The notes: generated from the sequence alone by a model not told the origin. 44,882 bases of DNA from Flagellimonas abyssi (GCF_019457905.1 NZ_JAHZSV010000037.1:1-44882); one strand, 5' to 3'. Shown: positions 34,072 to 43,762, counted from the stretch's first letter. Made by a program: numbers and translations.

Positions 34072-34686
34072 ATGAAGAGAGTATTAGTTGGAGCGGTAAT
34101 AGCGTTGGCGTCGGTTTTGATCTACAAATCCTGCGCAGATGACCGTGAACAAAAATCAATTTTAGAAGAAAGTTCAATGCTGATTCAGCAAGAACTACGC
34201 AACGTATCCAAATTAGTGGTCACCGAAGGGCATTTTGCGGAGGTGTACAATTATAAGGATTCCAAAGAACTCTTCGGACCTTTGGTCACGGCCCATAAAA
34301 AGGCACTGGTGGTGGTCAATGCCGACGTGACCATTGCTTACGACCTTTCCAAAATCGATTATGATGTGAACGAAGGGAACAAGGTCTTGACCATTACCCA
34401 AATTCCGGAACCTGAAATCAAGATCAGTCCCGATTTTGAATATTATGATGTTACCGCGGATTATTTGAATCCCTTCAATGCAGGGGACTACAATGCCATC
34501 AAAAGAAATGTAAACGCTTCTTTGATGAAGAAAATAGAAGCATCATCTTTACGTTCCAATGCAGAAAACCGTTTGGTGAGCGAGCTTTCCCGAATTTTGG
34601 TGCTCACCAATACCATGGGCTGGACATTGGTTTATGAAAATGTCCCCGTGGAAAATTCGGAACAGTTGAAAACTTTTTTGGATTAA
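34072..34686 (+). CDS. DUF4230 domain-containing protein, 204 aa
   Basis: An N-terminal hydrophobic segment (VLVGAVIALASVLIYKSC, residues 4-21) acts as membrane anchor or signal. The DUF4230 body follows: EGHFAEVYNYKDSKELFG, then KKALVVVNADVTIAYDLSKIDYDV, then ITQIPEPEIKISPDFEYYDV. It begins 0 bp after the GSCFA stop, so the two are co-transcribed. The biochemical role of the family is unknown. Confidence 0.88.
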   Translation: MKRVLVGAVIALASVLIYKSCADDREQKSILEESSMLIQQELRNVSKLVVTEGHFAEVYNYKDSKELFGPLVTAHKKALVVVNADVTIAYDLSKIDYDVNEGNKVLTITQIPEPEIKISPDFEYYDVTADYLNPFNAGDYNAIKRNVNASLMKKIEASSLRSNAENRLVSELSRILVLTNTMGWTLVYENVPVENSEQLKTFLD

Positions 34687-34741
34687 GCTGTCACATTTTC
34701 CATTTTGATGCGTCTATATAGTACATCAATCAATCAATACC

Positions 34742-36424
34742 ATGTTTAAAAGAGTACTACTGACCGCCCTTTTAGCCACTTTTCTATTTTCCTGCCAGCA
34801 ACGCCCCGAATCCGATATCAGCTATGAAATTTCTGCCGTGATGGTCGATAGCGTTCCACAGCTCAAAATTAAAATGACCTTGAAGGCCAGTCCCAATGGC
34901 ACCACAACACTGTCCTTTCCCAATGAGGCATGGGGTCAGGAAGGTCTTCACAAAGCGTTGGGAAAAATGCAACTGCTGAATGTGGAGGGAGCCGTTGAAA
35001 AGGACGCAGATAGTAGCCGCATAGTTCTGATGCATCCCAAGGATGTCGAGGAATTGGAGTTTGAATATTTCTTGAAACAGGATTTCGAGGGAGATGTTTC
35101 AACCAGCAAAATTTACCGCCCCATCATCAACAAAACTTATTTTCATGCATTTTCCCATAACATGTTCATGATTCCAGAAAATGCAGGGGAAAGCGAGGAC
35201 ATTCTTCTGGATTGGACCTCTCTTCCAGAAGAATACACCATTCATAACAGTTTTGGTAGCAAAGAAAAAATCCAATTATTGAAGGATCAAGATGTGGGTC
35301 TTTTCAGCAATGCCATATTTGTGGGGGGAGATTTTAGGGTCTTCAATGGAGAAATACAGGGGAACAAAATCAGTTTGGCCACCCGTGGCGAATGGATTCC
35401 GTTCAAGGACGAGGAAGTTTTTAAGGTTTTGGAAGAGACCCTTACGTACCAACGCAATTTTTGGAACGATCACTCCCAAGAATATTTTACGGTGACCATG
35501 CAGCCTTTTCCGCAAGAGAATGGTAGCAGTTTCCAAGGCACGGGATTGACCAATTCGTTTGCGACCTCGGTCTCCAATAACGATCAAACCGATATCGGTC
35601 AAATGGTATACCTCTTCAATCACGAACTGATGCACAATTGGATTGGGCACACCATAAAAAACGATAACGAAGAAGAGCAATATTGGTTCAGCGAAGGGTT
35701 TACCGAATATTATACTTTTAAAAACATAGCCAAGAACAACATCAATGGGTTGGGTGGTACCTTTTATATAGATGAATTGAACCGGACCATCCGCGACCTT
35801 TACGCATCATCGGTTGGAGAAGTCCCGAATTCCGAAATCAACTATGATAATTTTTGGAGCAATTACGAATTTTCCAAATTACCATATTGGCGCGGCGCAA
35901 TTTTTGCCTTCTACCTAGATCAGAAGATTCAAAGGGCAAGTAACGGAACTAAAAGCTTGGATGATGTGATGCATCAAATTTATGACGATGCAACAGAGAA
36001 GGGACAAAAACTGACCCATGATTACTTTACCGGCTTGATGAAGACGTATTGGGACGGTGATTTTGATGCGGTCTTCCAAGAAAATATTGAAGAAGGTCAA
36101 AAAGTGGATTTGGTGGCGCTATTTAATGAACTCGGGTTGGAATACAGCCCTGAAAGCGATGTTTACGAGCTTGGTTTTGAATTTACTGAGGGTAGAAAAG
36201 GTATTGCATCCGTTGTAGAGGACAGTAAAGCATGGGAAGCTGGTGTCCGCCAAGGGGACGAGGTGTTTTCGCGAAGTATATGGCAAGGCAATGTTGAGCA
36301 CGAAGTAGAACTTGGTCTAAAAAGAGATGGAGAGGAAATCAGGGTTTCCTACTATCCTACCAAAAAAGGAGAGGTGCCCCAATTGAAACACACTACGGAG
36401 AACATTGAAAAACTCGGTTTTTAG
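34742..36424 (+). CDS. M1/M61-like zinc peptidase lipoprotein with PDZ domain, 560 aa
   Basis: The N-terminal lipobox (ATFLFSCQQ) marks a lipoprotein exported to the cell envelope. A beta-rich N-terminal domain precedes the gluzincin site HELMHNWIGH (near residue 295) and the downstream glutamate in WFSEGFTEYYT, which together supply HExxH-x18-E. A PDZ-like domain occupies about residues 470-540 (GFEFTEGRKGIASVVEDSKAWEAGVRQGDEVF). The catalytic set is complete. This fits M61-like glycyl aminopeptidases of Bacteroidota; the exact specificity cannot be told. It is convergent with the hydroxylase gene and overlaps its stop by 4 bp. Confidence 0.88.
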   Translation: MFKRVLLTALLATFLFSCQQRPESDISYEISAVMVDSVPQLKIKMTLKASPNGTTTLSFPNEAWGQEGLHKALGKMQLLNVEGAVEKDADSSRIVLMHPKDVEELEFEYFLKQDFEGDVSTSKIYRPIINKTYFHAFSHNMFMIPENAGESEDILLDWTSLPEEYTIHNSFGSKEKIQLLKDQDVGLFSNAIFVGGDFRVFNGEIQGNKISLATRGEWIPFKDEEVFKVLEETLTYQRNFWNDHSQEYFTVTMQPFPQENGSSFQGTGLTNSFATSVSNNDQTDIGQMVYLFNHELMHNWIGHTIKNDNEEEQYWFSEGFTEYYTFKNIAKNNINGLGGTFYIDELNRTIRDLYASSVGEVPNSEINYDNFWSNYEFSKLPYWRGAIFAFYLDQKIQRASNGTKSLDDVMHQIYDDATEKGQKLTHDYFTGLMKTYWDGDFDAVFQENIEEGQKVDLVALFNELGLEYSPESDVYELGFEFTEGRKGIASVVEDSKAWEAGVRQGDEVFSRSIWQGNVEHEVELGLKRDGEEIRVSYYPTKKGEVPQLKHTTENIEKLGF

Positions 36425-38172
36425 TTTACCAATGTGGCATCCACCAATTGCAAGCCGTCATCAATTAAATGTCCTACTTTGGGATTGTCCCTTTTGATGT
36501 GCTCCAAGTGGTTCAAAATTTCTTGTTGGAACTCCTCATTATTGTCCTGTTTGGCCAGTTCATAAAGTTCTACGGACAATAACCAGTCTTTAGGATGATT
36601 CTTTTTAAGGGCTTGGAACACTTTGTTACGGGAAACCGTGGTATTTTTCCCTTCCCTAAAATGTCTTATTTGCTCGTAGAATTGTTCCAATTGCAACCGT
36701 TTTTCATCTTTTTTGGATTTAATGGTGCTGTCCGTAATCTGATGCGTGATCAAGTCAAAGCTGTTTAAGTCTGCGGGTCCGTTGTAGGCGGAAACAATGT
36801 TTTGCCCGATTGCCATATGGTACAATCCCCATTCGGGTCGGAACAAAGTTTTATCATGGTGTGTAACCGTGCAATTCTCAAATGTGATCAAAATGATTTT
36901 TCCCATCAAATTTCTGGTGCCCGTAATTATGGTTCCCTCCACTTTGATGCCGCCCTCGAACTCCAGGGCAATTTGTTCTCCTTCATAAATTTTATAGGCT
37001 TTCAAATCACGTGGTCCCATATCTTCGATGGCAATGTTGATACCTTTTAATTTTCCGATGGGTGAACCAAAACCTTCTGAATGATGGGCGATGCTATGGC
37101 CCACCAATTCTTTTTCACGGTAGGCCAATGCCGTTCCTCCAGTAGTCTGAATATAAATGGGCTTGCCTTCGTTCTCGATCACATTGCTGAACTCTCCCGA
37201 AATTTGTAGTCCCGTGCTCAATTCGATAGTCCCCAATGCTTTGGACCCTATCAATTTCTTGATGCCTGAAAGCCCGCCCTTTCGTACCGCCATGGTGTTC
37301 GCAAAATCTTCCAATACTTGACTCAAAAAGGCAAAATCAGGCGTTACAAAAAGCTGTGGTTGCGGTTTGGTAATATCAAATTCAGTGCGTGCCGCCTCAA
37401 TGGAGTACGGAATCTTTTTCACTTTGTCCGTCATGCACCACGCACTTTCCCCAATGGACGAAAGCAGTCCCGCACCATAAATTTTTGGGTTGTCCACAGT
37501 GCCTATCAAACCATATTCCACCGTCCACCAATGTAAGTTACGTATCAATGCCATCTCACTGGGTTCGCCCATGTTTTGTTGAAGTTGTTCAATGTGTTTT
37601 TCGGCCTCCTCGATTTCATTTTGAGGTGTGCCGTTCGCTTCCTTGATAATAGAAAGATGGCGTACCGCATTGTACAATTCGTAATCCTTGGCACTGGAAA
37701 TGGCCTTGCAACCAATTTCCCCGAACCTGCGCAGGTATTCTGCATATTCCGGATTGGCGATAATGGGAGCGTGTCCAGCCCCTTCATGGATAATATCGGG
37801 GGCGGGAGTGTATTCAATATTTTCAAGCTGACGAATGTCCGATGCGATGACGAGCACATTGTACGCTTGGAATTCCATAAAAGCAGAGGGCGGAATAAAG
37901 CCATCCACGGCAACAGCCGCCCAACCAATTTCTTTAAGGATGCGGTTCATCCCGTACATATTGGGGATATGGTCAATGGAAATCCCTGTTTTTTTAAGTC
38001 CGTCCACATAGGAGGTATGGGCCGCTTGGCTGAGGTAATCCACATTCTTGCGCATTACATAACGCCAAACCGCTTGGTTAATGGCGGTGTACTCTTCATA
38101 ATTCTGTGGTTTTATGAATTGCTTGAGGTGCTTGGGCAATTTATCAAGAATAGGATTGGATTCGTAGCTCAT
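36421..38172 (-). CDS. Aromatic amino acid hydroxylase (phenylalanine 4-monooxygenase-like), 583 aa
   Basis: An iron- and pterin-dependent hydroxylase. Iron ligands: HEGAGH (His 129 and His 134) and the glutamate in WWTVEYGLIG (Glu 219). The ATG at 38172 (MSYESNP) is chosen; the longer frame adds an unlikely leader. The catalytic domain covers only about the first 300 residues. The remaining 280 residues are an extra region (SGIKKLIGSKALGTIELSTGLQISG ... HHSEGFGSPIGKLKGI) with repeated beta-strand texture and a helical end. Ordinary bacterial PhhA is about 260-300 aa, so this is a double-length form. No pterin carbinolamine dehydratase gene is adjacent. Confidence 0.88.
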   Translation of the reverse strand: MSYESNPILDKLPKHLKQFIKPQNYEEYTAINQAVWRYVMRKNVDYLSQAAHTSYVDGLKKTGISIDHIPNMYGMNRILKEIGWAAVAVDGFIPPSAFMEFQAYNVLVIASDIRQLENIEYTPAPDIIHEGAGHAPIIANPEYAEYLRRFGEIGCKAISSAKDYELYNAVRHLSIIKEANGTPQNEIEEAEKHIEQLQQNMGEPSEMALIRNLHWWTVEYGLIGTVDNPKIYGAGLLSSIGESAWCMTDKVKKIPYSIEAARTEFDITKPQPQLFVTPDFAFLSQVLEDFANTMAVRKGGLSGIKKLIGSKALGTIELSTGLQISGEFSNVIENEGKPIYIQTTGGTALAYREKELVGHSIAHHSEGFGSPIGKLKGINIAIEDMGPRDLKAYKIYEGEQIALEFEGGIKVEGTIITGTRNLMGKIILITFENCTVTHHDKTLFRPEWGLYHMAIGQNIVSAYNGPADLNSFDLITHQITDSTIKSKKDEKRLQLEQFYEQIRHFREGKNTTVSRNKVFQALKKNHPKDWLLSVELYELAKQDNNEEFQQEILNHLEHIKRDNPKVGHLIDDGLQLVDATLVN

Positions 38173-38242
38173 ACGTTCAATTTTTGTGCGAATTAAAGAT
38201 ACGAAATAGGGAATGGAAATTATCTTAAGGAAAGTTAAGGGC

Positions 38243-38269
38243 AAAAAAAGACCGCCCATTGGGCGGTCT
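38243..38269 (-). terminator. Intrinsic terminator of the DUF4136 gene
   Basis: On the minus strand AGACCGCCC pairs with GGGCGGTCT around AAT, followed by seven T. It lies just after the DUF4136 stop and upstream of the hydroxylase start. Confidence 0.9.
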
Positions 38270-38275
38270 GTATGT

Positions 38276-38845
38276 TTAATTGGAGGCTACGGTCATTTGT
38301 GGTGGATACTCCTCTAGGATTTGTGCAACAAATTCTTTGATGCGCTGCTCCTTTTTCTCAATATTGGCGGTGTTGTTCAAGGTGCCTACACCTCTACCTT
38401 GCCAAACCAATTCTTTTTTTTCGGCATCGATAACATCGATGTACAGGGAACCTTCAGTGCGGGTGCTCACATTGTTGCCGCCCCAGCCCCAGCCCCAACC
38501 GGGACCCCAGGCCCATGGGCTATAAAAACCGCCCCAGCCCCAGCCGTAGTTGTTGTACACATCCACGCGCTCGCGCTCTTTGGTAAAAATGCTGATGAGT
38601 ACATCCGGGTTGTCGGATTTTACGAATCCTCGGGAACTCAATTCGGCCTCAATGGCCCTTAAAATTCGTTTCTTGTCCAAATCCGAGATTTGAGCCTTGT
38701 CTATACCTGTTTTGTAAAAAGCATAGCTTTTATAGGTATTAAAGTTGGCTTTTTGGTCGTAATCGGAAACTACGCGTACGGAAGTACAGGAAGCCAAAAG
38801 CCCAAAGGAAAAGGCAATCAGTGCGAGATGTTTTAAACTTTTCAT
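38276..38845 (-). CDS. DUF4136 domain-containing lipoprotein, 189 aa
   Basis: Lipobox at residues 16-20 (LLASC) after a short hydrophobic signal. The DUF4136 body: VRVVSDYDQKANFNTYKSYAFYK, then KRILRAIEAELSSRGF, then PDVLISIFTKERERVDVY. The middle has a Gly/Trp-rich stretch (GWGWGGFYSPWAWGPG) typical of the family, and ELVWQGRGVGTL near the C-terminus. Envelope lipoprotein of unknown function; monocistronic with its own terminator. Confidence 0.92.
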   Translation of the reverse strand: MKSLKHLALIAFSFGLLASCTSVRVVSDYDQKANFNTYKSYAFYKTGIDKAQISDLDKKRILRAIEAELSSRGFVKSDNPDVLISIFTKERERVDVYNNYGWGWGGFYSPWAWGPGWGWGWGGNNVSTRTEGSLYIDVIDAEKKELVWQGRGVGTLNNTANIEKKEQRIKEFVAQILEEYPPQMTVASN

Positions 38846-38907
38846 AGTACTTTTTTTAAATTCTTGAGATTTAATATAAAGGTCACAAATATTGTGCCGA
38901 ACGTATT

Positions 38908-39087
<180 letters not shown>

Positions 39088-39210
39088 CTACTTAAATTTA
39101 AGGGTTTCATGGGAAAAAGACGAAGGTTTTAACCTTTTCCAAACAAGGTTGTTCACCGAAAATGTTAATCTTATTTTGTATTGCGTCAAATTTTCGCTGC
39201 TTTTTGCTGT

Positions 39211-39218
39211 TATATTTG
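39211..39218 (+). promoter_or_regulatory. TATATTTG -7 box of the 39245-41334 operon
   Basis: An exact TAnnTTTG match 26 bp upstream of the TTG start. -33 element not obvious. Confidence 0.45.
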
Positions 39219-39244
39219 TAGTGATAACCTAACCATTTATCAAT

Positions 39245-39574
39245 TTGATACTAGTCTTTAAACATTTCTTCTATAAAAATTATGTGGGGCTCTCCCTATG
39301 GCCCTTCATCATCTTAAAGGAAGATTCCCTAAAGACCGATGAGGTGCTCATCAACCATGAACGCATCCACCTGAAGCAACAGCGCGAACTGCTGATCTTG
39401 CCGTTTTACATCCTCTACATTTCGGAATGGTTGTTCCGTACGGTACTTTATAGGGACAGTTACCGAGCTTACCAGAACATCAGTTTTGAACGTGAGGCCT
39501 ACGCCAATGAAAGGGATATGGAGTATCTTTCCAAACGTAGATTTTTCGGATTTTTGCAATACTTGACCCGTTAA
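39245..39574 (+). CDS. HExxH-containing small membrane protein, 109 aa
   Basis: Begins with TTG at 39245 (MILVFKHFFYKNYVGLSLWPF). Residues 37-42 read NHERIH, an HExxH zinc-peptidase motif, followed by a hydrophobic segment (ELLILPFYILYISEWLF, about residues 49-65) and a second glutamate in SFEREAYANERD. HExxH, TM and E-A-Y-A-NE resemble a stripped-down M56/M48-like peptidase core. Not assigned to a named family. It opens a tight operon with the PLP enzyme (9-bp gap) and glucosaminidase. Confidence 0.7.
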   Translation: MILVFKHFFYKNYVGLSLWPFIILKEDSLKTDEVLINHERIHLKQQRELLILPFYILYISEWLFRTVLYRDSYRAYQNISFEREAYANERDMEYLSKRRFFGFLQYLTR

Positions 39575-39583
39575 TTTTCTGAA

Positions 39584-40489
39584 TTGAACATACCCAATGA
39601 GCATATCGATATGCCCCTTCTGCACGAAAAGGGCATCGATCTTTATTTAAAAAGAGAGGATACCATCCATCCATATATATCGGGGAACAAATACAGAAAA
39701 CTCAAATACAACCTGCTTGAAGCCAAAAAAGCGGGTAAACAAACATTGCTCACCTTTGGTGGGGCATTCTCCAACCATATTGCGGCCACGGCCTATGCGG
39801 GATATGAACAAGGGTTAAAAACAATCGGGGTGATTCGTGGCGAGGAACTGCAGGATAAATGGCAAAACAATCCCACCCTGAAACTGGCCTATGAGCACGG
39901 TATGCAGTTCCATTTTGTGTCCCGAACCGATTATCGTCTCAAAAATGAAGCATCATTTCTTCAAAAATTAAAAGGAACCTACGGTGATATCTACATTTTG
40001 CCCGAAGGCGGAACCAATGCATTGGCCGTTAAGGGCTGTTCGGAAATTTTGACCGAAGAAGATGCCCAATTCGACAACATTTGTTGCGCAGCCGGAACCG
40101 GCGGAACGGTAGCAGGATTGATCAATGCCGCACAGCCCCATCAAACGGTTTGGGGGTTCCCTGCGTTAAAGGGCGATTTTTTAAACGAAGAGATTCGTAC
40201 ATTTGCCCATACCGACCGTTGGCGACTGGTAACCGACTATCATTTTGGGGGTTACGCCAAAGTAGACCAACAGTTGATTGAATTCATCAACCTCTTTAAA
40301 AGTAAAACAGGGATACCCCTGGACCCCATTTACACGGGAAAGATGCTTTTTGGTATTTTTGACCTTGTAAAAAGGGATGTGTTTGTATCCGGAACCCGGA
40401 TTTTGGCCATCCATACCGGGGGATTGCAGGGAATCGAGGGCATGAACCGGGTGTTGAAAAAGAAAAAATTACCGTTATTGGACGTATGA
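39584..40489 (+). CDS. 1-aminocyclopropane-1-carboxylate deaminase / D-cysteine desulfhydrase-like PLP enzyme, 301 aa
   Basis: A fold-type II PLP enzyme. The Schiff-base lysine is in SGNKYRKLKYNL (Lys 36), the phosphate-cup loop in CCAAGTGGTVAGL near 170, and TFGGAFSNHIAATAYAG is the substrate serine block. A TTG start at 39584 is used. The closest activities are D-cysteine desulfhydrase (DcyD) and ACC deaminase; the residues that decide between them cannot be judged here. Its stop overlaps the glucosaminidase start by 4 bp. Confidence 0.88.
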   Translation: MNIPNEHIDMPLLHEKGIDLYLKREDTIHPYISGNKYRKLKYNLLEAKKAGKQTLLTFGGAFSNHIAATAYAGYEQGLKTIGVIRGEELQDKWQNNPTLKLAYEHGMQFHFVSRTDYRLKNEASFLQKLKGTYGDIYILPEGGTNALAVKGCSEILTEEDAQFDNICCAAGTGGTVAGLINAAQPHQTVWGFPALKGDFLNEEIRTFAHTDRWRLVTDYHFGGYAKVDQQLIEFINLFKSKTGIPLDPIYTGKMLFGIFDLVKRDVFVSGTRILAIHTGGLQGIEGMNRVLKKKKLPLLDV

Positions 40490-41334
40490 TCAAGCGAATA
40501 GGATATGTATTGATTGTGGCACTTTTACTTTCTGGTTGTGGTGCCAAAAAGAGAAGGTCGACTCATAAAAAAGGGGCTCCTGTTGTGGTGCGGACGGAAA
40601 AACCGACCACGAGGACCACAAACGATTTGGATACCGAAGAGGCCCGTGACCTGTTCCCCATGCCCGAAGATACCGGACGATTTGAACGTTTCCCCATATC
40701 GGATACCGAGGACTATATTGACAATTTTGCCGAGATTGCCCAGTACGAAATGCGTGCCTTTGGCATTCCCGCCAGTATCACTTTGGCGCAGGGCATTTTG
40801 GAAAGTGGCTCCGGTCGCGGTGAGCTTACCTTAAAAACGAACAACCACTTTGGGATTAAATGCCACACTGGTTGGCAGGGTGAATTCGATTTTCATGATG
40901 ACGATGCAAAAGGCGAATGTTTTAGAAAATACAATCACCCAATGTACTCCTTTCGGGACCACAGTATATTTTTATCCACCCGTTCGCGATATGCCTTTTT
41001 GTTCAATTACCGTCGGGACGACTATAAAAAATGGGCCCACGGTCTGCGACAGGCAGGCTACGCCACCGACCGAAAATACCCGGAAAAATTGATTGCCATT
41101 ATCGAGCGTTACAACCTTCACGAGTATGACGAAGCGGTGGTGGATACCGGTCTGTCCCCGGTACGCCAACCCAAAAAGTACGATGTGTTCACCCATACCG
41201 TAGAAAAAGGCGATACGCTCTATGGCATATCCAGACGTTACGATATTTCGGTGGACGAGCTTCGCCGCCTGAATAATCTGAACGATAACATCATTTCCAT
41301 AGGGCAAGTGCTCAACATAAGGGTTTCACAATAG
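40486..41334 (+). CDS. Glucosaminidase-LysM lipoprotein, 282 aa
   Basis: A peptidoglycan hydrolase. The lipobox (LLLSGC, Cys 18) is followed by a basic, Thr-rich linker, then an N-acetylglucosaminidase domain (about residues 80-215: ASITLAQGILESGSGRGELTLKTNNHFGIKCH, then YRDDYKKWAHGLRQAGYATD), and one C-terminal LysM domain (HTVEKGDTLYGISRRYDISVDELRRLNNL, residues 233-280) for glycan binding. The catalytic Glu in LESG is present. Last gene of the 39245 operon; repeats follow its stop. Confidence 0.92.
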   Translation: MIKRIGYVLIVALLLSGCGAKKRRSTHKKGAPVVVRTEKPTTRTTNDLDTEEARDLFPMPEDTGRFERFPISDTEDYIDNFAEIAQYEMRAFGIPASITLAQGILESGSGRGELTLKTNNHFGIKCHTGWQGEFDFHDDDAKGECFRKYNHPMYSFRDHSIFLSTRSRYAFLFNYRRDDYKKWAHGLRQAGYATDRKYPEKLIAIIERYNLHEYDEAVVDTGLSPVRQPKKYDVFTHTVEKGDTLYGISRRYDISVDELRRLNNLNDNIISIGQVLNIRVSQ

Positions 41335-41648
41335 TTTTTCTGTTGATGGTTTTCCGTGTTGTGACATCGAGCGCCTGCCTGCCGCAGCTAGGGAGTCTAA
41401 GGGTGCTGGACAAAATCCATTTCACAAAAAGTTTTATCCTCATTACCTTTGCGTAGCGCAAGTCGAATACGATTTCGTTTGTCACATCGAGCGCCTGCCT
41501 GCCGCAGGCAAGCAGGTGAGATGTGATGATGCCGTTCTCGACTGCGCTCGAACTGACATAGGATTTGTGCCCTGAGCGGAGTCGAAGGGCGCTGAACAAA
41601 ATATACTAAAATAGATTCCCGTCCGCACGGGAATTACAAGATATAATT
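41335..41648. repeat. Intergenic cluster of palindromic repeats upstream of hemL
   Basis: No gene. Seen: ACATCGAGCGCCTGCCTGCCGCAG twice in part (near 41365 and 41485), an inner palindrome of CCTGC and GCAGG, TTCTCGACTGCGCTCGAA near 41535 (same family as 33074-33089), GGAGTCGAAGGGCGCTGAACAAA, and a perfect hairpin ATTCCCGT-CCGC-ACGGGAAT at 41615-41634 just before hemL. These are dispersed REP-like sequences of several subtypes. Confidence 0.7.
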
Positions 41649-42926
41649 ATGATCTACCAACGAAGCAGCGCCCTGTTCGCAGAGGCCAAAAAATACATTC
41701 CCGGAGGGGTAAATTCCCCAGTACGTGCATTTAAAGCGGTAGGGGGCGACCCTATTTTTATCAAGGAGGCGAAAGGCGCCTACCTGTACGATGAGGACGG
41801 CAACCAACTTATCGACTACATTGCTTCGTGGGGGCCGCTTATTTTGGGCCATGCGTACGAACCCGTGATCAATGCCGTAATCGAGAAAGCCAAAAAAGGA
41901 ACTTCCTTTGGAACTCCTACCGAAATTGAGACCGAAATCGCCAAACTGGCGGTGTCGATGGTGCCGAACATTGACAAAATCCGTTTTGTGAACAGTGGGA
42001 CCGAAGCCTGTATGAGTGCGGTGCGTCTCGCGCGCGGGTACACGGGCAAGGAAAAGATCATCAAATTTGCAGGTTGCTATCACGGCCACTCCGACTCCTT
42101 TTTGATACAAGCGGGGAGTGGTGCCGTTACTTTTGGTAGCCCCAACAGCCCCGGGGTAACGCAGGGCACGGCCAAGGATACGCTGTTGGCCGATTACAAC
42201 GATTTGGATGGGGTAAAAGCCTTGGTGGAGGCCAATAAAGGTGAGATTGCCGCCATTATTTTGGAACCCGTAGCGGGGAACATGGGTTGCATTATCCCCA
42301 AGGATGAATTTATACAAGGCTTGCGCGACATCTGCACTCAAGAAGGTATTTTGTTGTTGTTTGATGAGGTAATGACAGGTTTTCGTTTGGGAAAAGGCGG
42401 TGCACAGGAAGCCTTGGGCATTGATGCCGATATTGTGATGTTCGGAAAAGTGATCGGGGGCGGACTGCCCGTAGGTGCGTTTGCAGCCCGGGCCGAGATC
42501 ATGTCACATTTGGCGCCCGAAGGCCCCGTGTACCAAGCGGGCACCTTGAGCGGAAACCCCTTGGCGATGAGTGCCGGACTGGCCATGCTCACTGCCCTGA
42601 ACGACCAACCTGAAATTTTCACCAGTTTGGCCGAAAAAACGGAGTATCTCCACAAAGGCATAGCCATGGTACTCACCAAAAAAGGCGTGATCCACCAGAT
42701 TAACCGGTATGGCAGCATGATCTCCGTACATTTTACGGAAGAGCCGGTGGTGGATTTTGCCAGCTCAGCAAAAGGCAACAACGATATCTTTAAAAAATAT
42801 TTCCACGGGATGTTGGAGAACGGGGTGTATTTGCCGCCCTCCGCTTTTGAAAGCTACTTTTTAAACGATGCCCTCAGCTATGCTGATTTGGATAGGACGA
42901 TTGAGGCGGTGGCGAAGGTATTTTGA
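41649..42926 (+). CDS. hemL: Glutamate-1-semialdehyde 2,1-aminomutase, 425 aa
   Basis: A class III aminotransferase-fold PLP enzyme making 5-aminolevulinate, the first committed haem precursor in the C5 pathway. Motifs: [67 protein letters not shown], and the PLP lysine in [14 protein letters not shown] (about residue 266). Complete length. No other hem gene is nearby. A palindromic hairpin lies 15 bp upstream of the start; the REP array begins 4 bp after the stop. Confidence 0.97.
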   Translation: MIYQRSSALFAEAKKYIPGGVNSPVRAFKAVGGDPIFIKEAKGAYLYDEDGNQLIDYIASWGPLILGHAYEPVINAVIEKAKKGTSFGTPTEIETEIAKLAVSMVPNIDKIRFVNSGTEACMSAVRLARGYTGKEKIIKFAGCYHGHSDSFLIQAGSGAVTFGSPNSPGVTQGTAKDTLLADYNDLDGVKALVEANKGEIAAIILEPVAGNMGCIIPKDEFIQGLRDICTQEGILLLFDEVMTGFRLGKGGAQEALGIDADIVMFGKVIGGGLPVGAFAARAEIMSHLAPEGPVYQAGTLSGNPLAMSAGLAMLTALNDQPEIFTSLAEKTEYLHKGIAMVLTKKGVIHQINRYGSMISVHFTEEPVVDFASSAKGNNDIFKKYFHGMLENGVYLPPSAFESYFLNDALSYADLDRTIEAVAKVF

Positions 42927-42991
42927 TTTGTCATTTCGAAGAAGCGGAGCGACTGAGAAATCTGGTCGCCTTCTGGGATTTCTCACCTACG

Positions 42992-43381
42992 TTCGAAATG
43001 ACATTGGGGTTGTCATTTCGAAGAAGCGCAGCGACCGAGAAATCTGATTGAGAATGAGATTTCTCCCATTCGGTCGAAATGACACGGTGACGAAAATGTT
43101 TTAATAGGTCATTTCGAAATGAGGAGAGAAACGACGATTGAGAAATCTGGTCGCCTTCTGGGATTTCTCACGCTCCTTCCAGTCTCTTCGAAATGACATT
43201 GGGGTTGTCATTTCGAAGAAGCGCAGCGACCGAGAAATCTGATTGAGAATGAGATTTCTCCCATTCGGTCGAAATGACACGGTGACGAAAATGTTTTAAT
43301 AGGTCATTTCGAAATGAGGAGAGAAACGACGATTGAGAAATCTGGTCGCCTTCTGGGATTTCTCACGCTCCTTCCAGTCTC
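42992..43381. repeat. 195-bp tandem duplication inside the REP array
   Basis: Two copies, 42992-43186 and 43187-43381, each containing two REP units with both spacers. They look identical by reading the lines, except the partial third copy after them. This is a recent duplication. Confidence 0.85.
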
Positions 43382-43462
43382 TTCGAAATGACATTGGGGT
43401 TGTCATTTCGAAGAAGTGCAGCAACTGAGAAATCTATTTCCTAAAAAGGAATATCTTTAAAA

Positions 43463-43762
43463 ATGCTTTCACCCTACTACGTGTACGTTACCACCAATGA
43501 AAAGAAGACAGTGCTCTATATTGGCGTGACCAACAACATTCAAAAAAGACTTTCACAACATTACTTTGATAGCGAAAATGCCAAGAAGTCCTTTGCAGGG
43601 AAGTATAACTGTTACTATTTGGTGTACTATGAAACATTTGATTCTATTGAATCCGCCATTGCTAGAGAAAAGGAGTTAAAGAAATGGCGAAGAGAAAAGA
43701 AGGATAGATTGATTTCTTCATTTAATCCGAATTGGGAGTTTTTGAATCAACAAGTTGTTTAG
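43463..43762 (+). CDS. GIY-YIG nuclease-domain protein, 99 aa
   Basis: The complete small domain: YYVYVTTNEKK and LYIGVTNNIQKRLSQH give the GIY and YIG strands with catalytic Tyr and Arg, and AIAREKELKKWRREKK carries the metal-binding Glu and the basic helix; NPNW near the end is usual for the UPF0213/YhbQ-type single-domain group. The stop TAG (43760-43762) uses the first G of the next REP unit. The half-unit before it (GTCATTTCGAAG ... GAGAAATCT, 43402-43440) has no right arm. A role in cutting the hairpin repeats is a hypothesis only. Confidence 0.9.
   Translation: MLSPYYVYVTTNEKKTVLYIGVTNNIQKRLSQHYFDSENAKKSFAGKYNCYYLVYYETFDSIESAIAREKELKKWRREKKDRLISSFNPNWEFLNQQVV

Noticed and set aside
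38173..38259. N-terminal extension of the aromatic amino acid hydroxylase
   Set aside because: It reads back toward the terminator hairpin and looks non-coding. The ATG at 38172 gives the usual MSYE-type start.
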